The notes beneath the pieces are model-generated. The model saw only the letters and a list, made by a program, of their open reading frames with translations. It made no database searches and was not told where the DNA came from. A program made the position numbers and the translations under genes. A stretch of DNA of 64,000 nt from Microbacterium forte (lineage in GTDB: Bacteria; Actinomycetota; Actinomycetes; Actinomycetales; Microbacteriaceae): assembly GCF_031885415.1 (NCBI RefSeq), contig NZ_CP116871.1:3038001-3102000 (forward strand), given 5' to 3'. Positions within the stretch are counted from its first letter, which is position 1. Each line of letters starts with the position of its first letter. Shown here piece after piece: positions 25,485 through 32,938 of this stretch.

Positions 25485-25541
25485 CCGATCGCAGTTCGTG
25501 CCGCATCCCTGTTCGGGGCGCGGCACGAACTGCGATCGGAG
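25485..25541. repeat. Palindromic repeat between cydB and cydD
   Basis: Two perfectly complementary 21-base arms (beginning TCCGATCGCAGTTCG) flank a 15-base loop. The core CGATCGCAGTTCG resembles the CGTTCGCAATTCA arm of the element inside cydD, so they look like members of one repeat family. It may also adjust how much transcript reads into cydDC. Confidence 0.75.
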
Positions 25542-25578
25542 TGTCTTCGCTCGTGTCTGTGGCGCGGGAGGTGCGCTC

Positions 25579-27246
25579 GTGAAGCCGGTCGACGTCCGCC
25601 TGCTGCGGTATGCGAGTGCCGCGCGCGGATTCCTACTGCTGTCGGGCGCGATCGGGGTCGTGCAGACGGCGGTCACGGTGGCGTTCGCGTGGATGCTGAC
25701 GCAGGCCGTCACCGGCGTGCTCGCGGGGCGCGATGTCACGGCATCTCTCCTGTGGCTGCTCGGCTTGGCAGCGCTGCGGGGCGTGCTGATCGCCGCCTCG
25801 GATGCCGCCGGCACCCGTGCCGCGGCGAAGACGGGCATGCAGCTGCGCGCTGCGCTGATCGCCGCGGTCGGCCGGCTCGGACCGGGCTGGCTCGCGCAGC
25901 GCAATCAGGCGGGGCTCGCCGTCACGGCGGGGCATGGGCTCGAGGCACTCGACGCGTACTTCGCGCGATACATCCCGCAGCTGGTGCTCACGGTCATCGC
26001 GACGCCGGTGCTGGTGGCGGTCATGTGGTGGCAGGACTGGCCGAGCGGACTCACCGCGATCATCACGCTCCCGCTGATCCCGCTCTTCCTGATCCTGATC
26101 GGCATCGCGACCCGCACGGTGCAGCGCACGCAGTGGCAGACGCTGCAGCGACTCGCGGCCCGGTTCGCCGACACGGTGCAGGGTCTCTCGACGCTGCGCC
26201 TGTTCGGTCGCGAGCGGCGGGCCGCCGCCCAGATCGAGGCCACGGCCGACGAGTACCGCCGCGAGACCATGAAGGTGCTGCGGTTCTCGTTCCTGTCCGG
26301 TTTCGCGATGGAGCTGCTGGCGTCACTCGCCGTGGCGCTCATCGCGGTGGCCGTCGGATTCCGGCTGCTGTCCGGCGACCTGTCGCTCGAGGTCGGGCTG
26401 TTCGTGCTGCTGCTCGCCCCCGAGGCCTTCCTGCCGATCCGCCAGGTCGGCGTGCAGTTCCATGCCGCGTCCGAGGGGGTCGCGGCGACGGAAGACGTGT
26501 TCGAGGTGCTCGACGCGGCCGAGGCTCGCGTCGTCGGCGTTCACAATTCAGCACGGAACCGTGGCACGGTGCCGGAAGAAGAGCTGAGCGCTGGTTTCGG
26601 CCGTGTTCATGCTGAATTGCGAACGGGTAACGCGCGAGACCTCGTCGTCTCGGATCTGCGCGTGCGCGATCTGCCGCCGGTCTCGTTCACAGCCGTTCCT
26701 GGAACCATCACGCTGATCGAAGGACCGAGCGGCGCGGGCAAGTCGAGTCTGCTCGCGGCTCTGCGCGGTGCGGTCGAGTTCGAGGGTTCGGCTGCGATCG
26801 GCGGTGTCGATGTGCGCGAGCTCGCGCCGTCGGAGTGGCTGGCGTGGAGCGGGCAGCGCCCTCAGCTGAGCCGAGGCACGATCGCGGCGAACGTGGCGCT
26901 GGGGGATGCGGACCCGGATGCCGACCGCATCCGCCGCGCACTCGACGATGCGTGCGCGCAGGAACTGGATCCGACGTTCGACCTCGGCGTGCAGGGCAGC
27001 GGGCTGTCGGGTGGCCAGGCGCAGCGGGTCGCGGTCGCACGGGCGCTGTATCGGCAGGCCGGTCGCCCCGACGCGGTGCTGGCGCTCGACGAGCCGTCCA
27101 GCGCGCTGGATCCCGAGACCGAAGCGCGGCTCTGGGCGTCGCTGCGTGCGCGCGCGGATGCCGGCGCGACGGTGCTGCTCGTCTCGCACCGCCGATCGGC
27201 GAGAGTCATCTCCGACCACGTCGTGGAGCTGGGGGTGAGCGCATGA
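25579..27246 (+). CDS. cydD: ABC transporter required for cytochrome bd assembly, CydD
   Basis: CydDC is a heterodimeric ABC exporter needed to make functional bd oxidase (it moves thiols or haem). The 555-residue protein has a six-helix membrane domain (residues 1-310) and an ATPase with Walker A GPSGAGKSS near residue 384 and signature LSGGQAQR near residue 476, then LALDEPSSALDP. The linker between domains (about residues 321-350, GVHNSARNRGTVPEEELSA and on) is encoded by an in-frame inverted-repeat element. GTG at 25579 is chosen as start; the longer reading runs through the palindromic repeat. Confidence 0.92.
   Translation: MKPVDVRLLRYASAARGFLLLSGAIGVVQTAVTVAFAWMLTQAVTGVLAGRDVTASLLWLLGLAALRGVLIAASDAAGTRAAAKTGMQLRAALIAAVGRLGPGWLAQRNQAGLAVTAGHGLEALDAYFARYIPQLVLTVIATPVLVAVMWWQDWPSGLTAIITLPLIPLFLILIGIATRTVQRTQWQTLQRLAARFADTVQGLSTLRLFGRERRAAAQIEATADEYRRETMKVLRFSFLSGFAMELLASLAVALIAVAVGFRLLSGDLSLEVGLFVLLLAPEAFLPIRQVGVQFHAASEGVAATEDVFEVLDAAEARVVGVHNSARNRGTVPEEELSAGFGRVHAELRTGNARDLVVSDLRVRDLPPVSFTAVPGTITLIEGPSGAGKSSLLAALRGAVEFEGSAAIGGVDVRELAPSEWLAWSGQRPQLSRGTIAANVALGDADPDADRIRRALDDACAQELDPTFDLGVQGSGLSGGQAQRVAVARALYRQAGRPDAVLALDEPSSALDPETEARLWASLRARADAGATVLLVSHRRSARVISDHVVELGVSA
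26539..26624. repeat. Inverted-repeat element inserted in frame within cydD
   Basis: GTTCACAATTCAGCACGGAAC (first 20 of 21 bases given as GTTCACAATTCAGCACGGAA) at 26539-26559 pairs with GTTCATGCTGAATTGCGAAC at 26605-26624. The reading frame stays open through it, adding about 29 residues to the linker between the membrane and ATPase domains. Confidence 0.65.
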
Positions 27247-28910
27247 GCGCCGACTCCGCTCGCATCCGCGGCATCCTTCGCCTGGCGCAGCCGCCTGTTC
27301 GTCGCTTCCTCCCCGGCCTGATCTGGGGCTTCCTCTCGGCTGGTGCTGCCGTGAGCCTGCTCGCGGTCAGCGGCTGGCTGATCGTCAGCGCGTCGATCGT
27401 GGACTCGCTCGTGCCGCTGTCGATCGCTGTGGTCGGCGTGCGGTTCTTCGCGGTGTCGCGGGCCGTGACGCGCTACCTCGAGCGTCTGAGCGGACACGAT
27501 GCGGCGCTGCGTCAGCTCGCGTCGACCCGCGCCGACATGGTGCGGCGGCTGACTCCGCTGTCGCCTGCGGGGCTCGGGCGCACCGACCACGGCCGGGTGC
27601 TGTCGGCCCTGGTCGACGATGTCGAGAACCTGCAGAACCTGCCGTTGCGGGTGGTGCAGCCGCTGGCCGTGTCGGGGCTCGTGGCGCTCGGCGCCGTCGG
27701 ATTCCTCGCGTTCGTCTCGGTGCCCGCGGCTCTCACCCTCGCAGCATGTCTGGTCATCGCTGCCGCTGCGGCGATCGGTCTCGGCTGGTTGCTCGGCTCC
27801 CGCGCCGAGGCAGCCGTGTCGAGTCGCCGCGGAGATCTGTCCGCCGCGCTCATCGACTACTTCGGCTCGCTCGACGTGCTGCTCGCCTATGGAGCTGAGC
27901 CGCAGGCCCGCGAGCGCGTGCGACAGGCGGATGCCGAGCTGCGTCGCGCCGTGAGCACCGCCTCGCTCGCGCAGGCGATCGCCGCCGGGGTCGTGTCTGC
28001 GGTGGCGGGTGCTGCATCGGTGTGGGCACTGGCGGTGGCCGCGCCGGGTCTGCAGACCGGTGCGATCGACGGGCCCTGGTTGGCTGTCGCTGTGCTGGTG
28101 CCCATGGTCGTGTTCGAGGTCTTCGGCGCGGTGCCGATCGCGGCGGCATCCTGGCGGAGCGTGCGGTCGAGTGCCGAGCGCATCGTCGACGTGCTGCCCT
28201 CCGCGGTGCCGGGCGAACTGCGGTCGGACGACGGCGAGGACGCCGAGATCGACGGCGTCCCGGCGCTGCGGCTGCGGGGCGTGCGGGCGTGGTGGCCCGG
28301 TGGGGCACCGGCGTTGCGTGGAGTGGATCTCGATCTGCGTCCGGGCGAGCGCGTGCTCGTGTCGGGGCCGAGTGGGGCGGGCAAGAGCTCTCTGGCTGCC
28401 GCGCTCGTCGGATTCCTGCGGGTCGAGGGCGAGTATTCCGTGGGTGGCATGGATGCTGCGGCGCTGTCGGGTCCCGCGCTCCGCCGCACGATCGGGCTGT
28501 GCGAGCAGAGTCCGCAGCTGTTCGACGAGGACATCCGGCAGAACCTGCTGTTCGCCCGCGACGATGCGACCGATGATGAGCTGCTCGCCGTGCTCGACCG
28601 GGTCGGACTCGGGCCGTGGGTGCGAGAGCGCGGGGGACTGGATGCACGGGTCGGCGACCGGGGCGGCCTCGTGTCGGGCGGTCAGGCGCAGCGCATCGCC
28701 CTGGCTCGAGCGCTCCTGCGGGGATTCCCGGTGCTCGTGCTCGACGAGCCGACCGCGGGGGTCGATCCCGACGCATCCGATGCCCTGCTGCGCGATCTGC
28801 TGCAGGCGGCGGGGGAGCAGTCGGTGCTGCTGATCTCGCACGTCGCCCCTCCGGCCGGAACCGTCGACCGGGTCGTCAGGCTGGAAGAGGGGCGCACCGT
28901 ATCGGGGTAG
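27243..28910 (+). CDS. cydC: ABC transporter required for cytochrome bd assembly, CydC
   Basis: This is the second half of the CydDC exporter: 555 residues, an N-terminal membrane domain (LLAVSGWLIVSAS near residue 40, GVRFFAVSRAVTRYLERLSGHDA near residue 65) and an ATPase domain with Walker A GPSGAGKSSLAAALVGF near residue 378, SGGQAQRIALARALL near residue 477 and VLVLDEPTAGVDP. The ATG overlaps the cydD stop (ATGA). Membrane motifs match the CydC side of the pair. A GC hairpin 14 bases past the stop ends the operon. Confidence 0.94.
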   Translation: MSADSARIRGILRLAQPPVRRFLPGLIWGFLSAGAAVSLLAVSGWLIVSASIVDSLVPLSIAVVGVRFFAVSRAVTRYLERLSGHDAALRQLASTRADMVRRLTPLSPAGLGRTDHGRVLSALVDDVENLQNLPLRVVQPLAVSGLVALGAVGFLAFVSVPAALTLAACLVIAAAAAIGLGWLLGSRAEAAVSSRRGDLSAALIDYFGSLDVLLAYGAEPQARERVRQADAELRRAVSTASLAQAIAAGVVSAVAGAASVWALAVAAPGLQTGAIDGPWLAVAVLVPMVVFEVFGAVPIAAASWRSVRSSAERIVDVLPSAVPGELRSDDGEDAEIDGVPALRLRGVRAWWPGGAPALRGVDLDLRPGERVLVSGPSGAGKSSLAAALVGFLRVEGEYSVGGMDAAALSGPALRRTIGLCEQSPQLFDEDIRQNLLFARDDATDDELLAVLDRVGLGPWVRERGGLDARVGDRGGLVSGGQAQRIALARALLRGFPVLVLDEPTAGVDPDASDALLRDLLQAAGEQSVLLISHVAPPAGTVDRVVRLEEGRTVSG

Positions 28911-28923
28911 CCGGCGGTCATCC

Positions 28924-28950
28924 GTGTCCGCGGGGGCGGCCCGCGGGCAC
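28924..28950 (+). terminator. cydABDC terminator
   Basis: An 11-bp stem with one G-U pair (GTGTCCGCGGG with CCCGCGGGCAC) closes a GGCGG loop just after cydC. Confidence 0.65.
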
Positions 28951-29229
28951 AGCGTCGCATGACGGGCGCGGCGCCGTGGCATCCGTCGTCTCGTGCGGTG
29001 TGTCGGTCTCTGCATCCCAAGGTGTGCTCGCTGGCGCGGTGACGATCTCCGTACCTCGTGTCCGTGTGCAGGACGCAGGCACGGATGCCCTCTCGAGACC
29101 CGGCCTCTGATCCTGCAGATGTGCCTCGGTCCTGCGATCGGTACGTGTGGACGGTCCCCGGTGTGACGGTGCGGCTCGGTCGGTGAGCGAGGAGCGCAGC
29201 GACGAGACGAAACGCGGTGAGCGTCCCCG
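28951..29229. other. Gene-free stretch with a dispersed repeat
   Basis: I see no credible gene in 28911-29229. Around 29181-29220 lies GGTGAGCGAGGAGCGCAG followed by CGACGAGACGAAACGCG, a sequence type scattered through Microbacteriaceae intergenic regions. No transposase or RNA gene is visible. Confidence 0.5.
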
Positions 29230-30006
29230 TCAGATGCTCAGGTCGGCCCGGGGCTCCATCACGATGCCCTGGGCTTCGAAGACGCGGCGGCGCTCTTCGA
29301 TGCGGCGGTGCAGCTCGACCTGCGCGTCGTCGACGAGCTGCGGGTCGAGCTCGACCGTCGCGGGGTGCGGGTCGCCGTGGTTCGCCTCGATGTAGGCATC
29401 GAGCTCGGGGCCGGACGTCCACGACGTGATCAGGGCGTAGCGCGGAGTCGTGCCGCGGTGCCAGACCGCATGCCAGAAGCGCTGCGTGTCGACGATGATG
29501 CGCGAGCCCTCGCGCAGCGGCAGGCGGATCTCGGTCGCCGGGTCGAACCGATCGGAGCGCAGGAGCAGCAGCGAGTCGGTGTCGTCGGAGAGGTTGTAGT
29601 AGCCGCGCACGACCCAGCCGGTGCCGTCTTCGTTGAGGCGGTTGTTGTCGTCCTGGTGCAGGTTGTAGACGGCGTCGGCGTATTCGTTGGGCTGCAGCTC
29701 GATGACGCGGCAGCGGCCGACTCCGGCACCGGGTTCGAGGGCGCGGCGCTGCAGGGTCGGCGCGATAGCGACCTGCGACTCGACCCACACGCCGTCTCTA
29801 TCGGTGCGAGGAGGGGTGTGGTTCCAGAATCCGTTGCATTCGATCGCGCCGGCATAGCTCGCGAGCGGGGCGAAGCGCGTGACGCCCGACGAGCGCCACC
29901 CGATGTACTCGAGATCGAGCCACTCGGCGGGGTCGGATGCCTGGTCGTGGTCGTCGAGCACGACGTAGCCGGTCTCTGCCAGCGCCTCTGACCTGATGAA
30001 GCCCAT
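29230..30006 (-). CDS. Putative Fe(II)/2-oxoglutarate-type dioxygenase, iron-box controlled
   Basis: The 258-residue product is not assigned with certainty. The middle has a facial-triad-like pattern: H117-Q-D119 in YNLHQDDNN, and two histidines (179, 183) in QRFWHAVWHRGTTPRYALIT, where a following arginine could bind 2-oxoglutarate. The core ELQPNEYADAVYNLHQDD with GYYNLSDDTDSLLLLRS looks like a double-stranded beta-helix. It has no signal peptide. A DtxR-like iron box 25 bases upstream suggests iron-limited expression. Alternatives include another cupin-fold protein of unknown activity. Confidence 0.6.
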   Translation of the reverse strand: MGFIRSEALAETGYVVLDDHDQASDPAEWLDLEYIGWRSSGVTRFAPLASYAGAIECNGFWNHTPPRTDRDGVWVESQVAIAPTLQRRALEPGAGVGRCRVIELQPNEYADAVYNLHQDDNNRLNEDGTGWVVRGYYNLSDDTDSLLLLRSDRFDPATEIRLPLREGSRIIVDTQRFWHAVWHRGTTPRYALITSWTSGPELDAYIEANHGDPHPATVELDPQLVDDAQVELHRRIEERRRVFEAQGIVMEPRADLSI

Positions 30007-30030
30007 TGCGTCCCCTCCGTGCCTGATTCC

Positions 30031-30047
30031 TTAGGCCATCCTAACCA
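30031..30047 (-). promoter_or_regulatory. DtxR/IdeR-like iron box
   Basis: TTAGGCCATCCTAACCA matches the iron-box pattern TTAGGTTAGCCTAACCT at 13 of 17 bases, with symmetric TTAGG/CCTAA ends. It is 25 bases before the dioxygenase-like gene, a promoter-blocking position. Confidence 0.5.
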
Positions 30048-30131
30048 GGGGAGATGGCGGCCGACCGAGGCGCGGCCGGGGAAAACCCCGTCGATTCGCG
30101 CCGTGGCCCGGGTTGTCGTAAGCTAGTCCGC

Positions 30132-30222
30132 GGTGACGTGTCCGAGCGGCCGAAGGTGCAACTCTCGAAAAGTTGTGTAGGGTAACCCCCTACCGTGGGT
30201 TCAAATCCCACCGTCACCGCCA
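30132..30222 (+). tRNA. tRNA-Ser (anticodon CGA)
   Basis: The gene folds as a class II tRNA. The acceptor stem GGTGACG pairs with CGTCACC, the D-arm TCCGAGCGGCCGAAGG follows, and the anticodon loop is CTCGAAA with anticodon CGA. A long variable arm (GTGTAGGGTAACCCCCTAC) precedes the T-arm GTGGGTTCAAATCCCAC. The discriminator base is G and CCA is encoded. Serine identity is supported by the long variable arm, G discriminator and CGA anticodon. Confidence 0.95.
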
Positions 30223-30225
30223 CCA

Positions 30226-30270
30226 CGAAGGCCCCGACTCCCTGGAAGCACAGGGATTGCGGGGCCTTCG
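30226..30270 (+). terminator. Terminator after tRNA-Ser
   Basis: CGAAGGCCCC pairs with GGGGCCTTCG across a 25-base loop that holds a smaller CCCTG/CAGGG hairpin. Confidence 0.75.
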
Positions 30271-30326
30271 TCATGTGCGGAGTGCTGGCAGCGGTAACCC
30301 AGCGATGGCCGTCTTGCTGCGCACGC

Positions 30327-30491
30327 TCAGACGGCTGATCGAGTGGTGAACAGCTTGATCCGATGCTGATACGGATCGCGGAGGTACAGGAACAGCGCAT
30401 TGCTGATGCCGTGCCGGCCGAGGTCACGATCGATCTCGTCTCCGAAGCCGAGATCTTCGGCGACGTCGGCCGCGTGCAGAAGAGCCGTCCC
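30327..30491 (-). pseudogene. Remnant of an extradiol (catechol 2,3-dioxygenase, VOC) gene
   Basis: On the minus strand about 54 codons read ALLHAADVAEDLGFGDEI, then DRDLGRHGISNALFLYLRDP and YQHRIKLF. GRHGxSNAxFLYLRDPxxHRIEL is the C-terminal signature of homoprotocatechuate/catechol 2,3-dioxygenases. There is no start, the head of the protein is missing, and the tail diverges to FTTRSAV and a stop. The segment begins directly after the stop codon of the LacI gene and in the same frame. It looks like what remains of an aromatic ring-cleavage gene displaced when the sugar region was assembled. The rest of 30271-30497 holds nothing else I recognise. Confidence 0.7.
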
Positions 30492-30497
30492 TCGGCG

Positions 30498-31454
30498 TCA
30501 GGCGGAGTCCCCCGGTACGACGGTGAGGACGACTGGGTCGGTCGGGCGGGCAGGACGAGCGGATCCGGAGACTCGGCTCACGACGTCCCGGATCATTCTG
30601 TCCATGGCGGGCGCTGCCTCGACCTTGATCGTGGTGAGGCGTGGCGCCACGAGCGTCCCGATCCGCGTCGCGTCCATGCCCATCAGCGCGACATCTTCGG
30701 GAACCCGACGGCCGAGTTCGCGCGCTGCGCCGAGAAGGGCGATGGCCACGTCGTCGTTGTAGCAGGCGATGGCTGTTCCGAGAGGCAGAGTCCGAAGCAG
30801 GGAGACCGCCTCGTCGAGCTCGAGCGGAAGCCGGATCGACGTCGGCGCGTCGATTCCGTGCGCGAGGCAGTAGTCGGCGAGCCCCTGTTCCCGAGCGTCG
30901 CCGAAGACATCGAGGCGGGCATCTCGGAGGTGCGCGTAGACGAGGTGCCTGTGTCCTTTCGATGCCAGGTACTCGCCCTGGAGCTGGCCGATGCGGTGGT
31001 TCTCATCGCGACCGCCCTCCGCGTGCAGGTCGATGAGGGTGATTCCGGCGGCATCGATGGATTCACGCTCCGCGGCTGTGGGAGCGACGAACGGCGCGAT
31101 GACGGCGCGCGGTCGCACGGTGGTGATGAAGTGCTCGAGCAGCTCCACCGGCGAGCTTGCGAAGCGCAGCACGAGGATCAGTCCCGCGCGAGCGAGCTCT
31201 TCGGTGAGAAAGTCGACGAAGTCCTGCAGGTTGGTGCCGAAGGTGGTGTTCGGGACCAGGGCGATGACGACATCGCTCGTGCCTGTCGCGAGAGTGCGAG
31301 CCGCCGCCGAGGGGTGATAGTTCATGGCCGCGGCGGTCTCCTCGACCCGTCGGATGGTATCCGCTGAGAAGCGACCGCGACCGTTGAGGATCTGACTGAC
31401 AGCGGGGCGGGAGACCCCCGCTGCGCGCGCGACGTCGTCGCTGGTCACTGTCAT
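30498..31454 (-). CDS. LacI family regulator 1
   Basis: The 318-residue repressor has an N-terminal helix-turn-helix (TSDDVARAAGVSRPAVSQILNGRGRFSADT) and hinge (MNYHPSAAARTLATG), then a periplasmic-binding-protein-like sensor domain. It is divergent from the MFS transporter/GH2 operon at 31567, separated by 112 bases with two CGCGCG-centred inverted repeats, and probably represses that operon until a glycoside or sugar binds. Its operators differ from the TGGCAA sites used in the rest of the region. Confidence 0.9.
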   Translation of the reverse strand: MTVTSDDVARAAGVSRPAVSQILNGRGRFSADTIRRVEETAAAMNYHPSAAARTLATGTSDVVIALVPNTTFGTNLQDFVDFLTEELARAGLILVLRFASSPVELLEHFITTVRPRAVIAPFVAPTAAERESIDAAGITLIDLHAEGGRDENHRIGQLQGEYLASKGHRHLVYAHLRDARLDVFGDAREQGLADYCLAHGIDAPTSIRLPLELDEAVSLLRTLPLGTAIACYNDDVAIALLGAARELGRRVPEDVALMGMDATRIGTLVAPRLTTIKVEAAPAMDRMIRDVVSRVSGSARPARPTDPVVLTVVPGDSA

Positions 31455-31488
31455 CGGGGCCCCTCCGGTGTCGTCTGCACCAGTCTAG

Positions 31489-31535
31489 TTGACGCGCGTA
31501 ATCAGATGGTGTTCACTCGGTGATAACGCGCGTTA
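31489..31535. promoter_or_regulatory. Paired LacI operators in the 31.5 kb divergent promoter
   Basis: TAACGCGCGTTA (31524-31535) is a perfect 12-base palindrome. TTGACGCGCGTAA (31489-31501) is a close variant, 35 bases away. The CG centre flanked by symmetric A/T is typical of LacI-family sites, and the adjacent LacI gene is the obvious binder. Confidence 0.6.
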
Positions 31536-31566
31536 GCGCAGTCCCTCACAATGACGTGGAGATCAA

Positions 31567-32886
31567 ATGACCAGCAACATCCATCCGGAAACCGGCCCCT
31601 TCGAAGCAACCGTTCCCGGAGCTGCCGTCCGCCCCGATGCCCTCCTCGAGCCGTCGGAAGGCCCGCAGCGGATGAGCCGGTGGCTGTGGGTCATCTACCC
31701 CCTTGCACTGATCAGCGTCAACGTCGTGTGGGGTGGAGTGCTCCAGGTCATGCTGGGCAGACAGGTCGCGGAGCTCCTCGGGGAGACGACCGCGGCGGCA
31801 GGCGTGCTGGGTCTCGTGATCAGCGCAGGGGCCATCTCGAGTCTGGTCGCGCAGCCGCTTCTCGGACTGCTCTCCGACAAGACGAGCAGCCGCTTCCTGG
31901 GGCGTCGCAACATCTGGATTCTCGGATCCGCCATCGCTGCGACCATCGCCCTACTGGTGACGGCCAGCAGCCCGAGCCCGGTTGTGCTCGCCATCACCTG
32001 GGCGATCGCAATGTGGCCCCTCAGCGGGTTGCAGGCCGCGCTGACCGCCGTGCTGCCCGAGCGCGTGCCCGTCCGCAATCGCGGCACCATGTCGGGGCTG
32101 GTCGGCGCCTCTTCGATCCTCGGCGCCTTCGGCGGTATCGCGATCGCCGGCCTGACGACGAGTCTGTTCGTCGGATATGTAGGCATCGCCGCCGTCATGC
32201 TCGTCTTCGGAACCATCTTCGCGCTCACGACCAAGGATTACGTGCCGTCCCTCGCGGGCTCCGGTGCATCCAAGGCGGAGCGTCGCGCCGCCTCCCGTTT
32301 CCCCAGCTTCCGCAGCGCACCGGACTTCTGGTGGACATTCGTCGGGCGGTTCCTCATCGTCTTCGGGTACAACTTCATGTCCGGCATGCAGCTCTACATC
32401 CTTGCCGACTACATCGGCGTCGGCACGGTCACCGAGGCGGCCGCGGTTCTCGTCGCCGTCCAGGGTGTGAGCACCCTCGCTTTGCTGGTGTTCTCGATCG
32501 TCGGCGGGTGGCTGTCGGACCGATTCGGACGAGTCCGGGTGTTCGTCGCGCTGTCGAGCCTGCTCTTCGCACCGGGCGCACTCGTCTACCTCCTGGCTCC
32601 CACGCTGACCGGCGCGTTCGTCGCGAGCGGGATCCTTGGTGTCGCGTTCGGTGTGTACCTCGCAGTCGACCAGGCCCTGATCACGCGCGTTCTGCCGAAC
32701 ATGAACAACGCCGCACGCGACCTGGGCGTGATGAACGTCGCCAACGCGGGACCGCAGGTGATCGCCCCTGCCCTCGCCGGGGCGCTCGTCGCCGCGACAG
32801 GGCTCTATCAGCCGCTGTTCATCGTGACCATCGTCGCCGTGATCCTCGGGGCGATCAGCGTCCGCTTCATCAAGGGTGCCCGGTGA
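31567..32886 (+). CDS. MFS transporter, glycoside/sugar type
   Basis: The 439-residue protein has about twelve membrane helices. Visible MFS motifs are GLLSDKTSSRFLGRRNIWILG (near residue 100) and WLSDRFGRVRVFVALS (near residue 315), both the loop-2/loop-8 D-R-x-G-R pattern. It resembles the sugar/glycoside-cation symporters that import intact glycosides. The GH2 gene starts 52 bases after its stop, so the pair likely imports and cleaves the same compound. The first 35 residues are hydrophilic. Export cannot be excluded by sequence alone. Confidence 0.82.
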   Translation: MTSNIHPETGPFEATVPGAAVRPDALLEPSEGPQRMSRWLWVIYPLALISVNVVWGGVLQVMLGRQVAELLGETTAAAGVLGLVISAGAISSLVAQPLLGLLSDKTSSRFLGRRNIWILGSAIAATIALLVTASSPSPVVLAITWAIAMWPLSGLQAALTAVLPERVPVRNRGTMSGLVGASSILGAFGGIAIAGLTTSLFVGYVGIAAVMLVFGTIFALTTKDYVPSLAGSGASKAERRAASRFPSFRSAPDFWWTFVGRFLIVFGYNFMSGMQLYILADYIGVGTVTEAAAVLVAVQGVSTLALLVFSIVGGWLSDRFGRVRVFVALSSLLFAPGALVYLLAPTLTGAFVASGILGVAFGVYLAVDQALITRVLPNMNNAARDLGVMNVANAGPQVIAPALAGALVAATGLYQPLFIVTIVAVILGAISVRFIKGAR

Positions 32887-32938
32887 CGACCGACACGCGC
32901 TCTTCTCAATCCCTGGCACACAATCAGAAAGCACCGGC

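Noticed and set aside
25485..25541. The cydB-cydD palindrome as an insertion-sequence end
   Set aside because: No transposase or matching partner end with a target duplication is present.
26862..29015. 717-codon minus-strand ORF opposite cydD/cydC
   Set aside because: Composition is typical shadow (histidine/arginine/glutamine-rich) and the plus strand encodes complete ABC transporters.
30132..30222. tRNA-Ser as a proven integration site
   Set aside because: No integrase gene and no second copy of the tRNA 3' end is visible in the window, so insertion is only suggested by the dioxygenase remnant.
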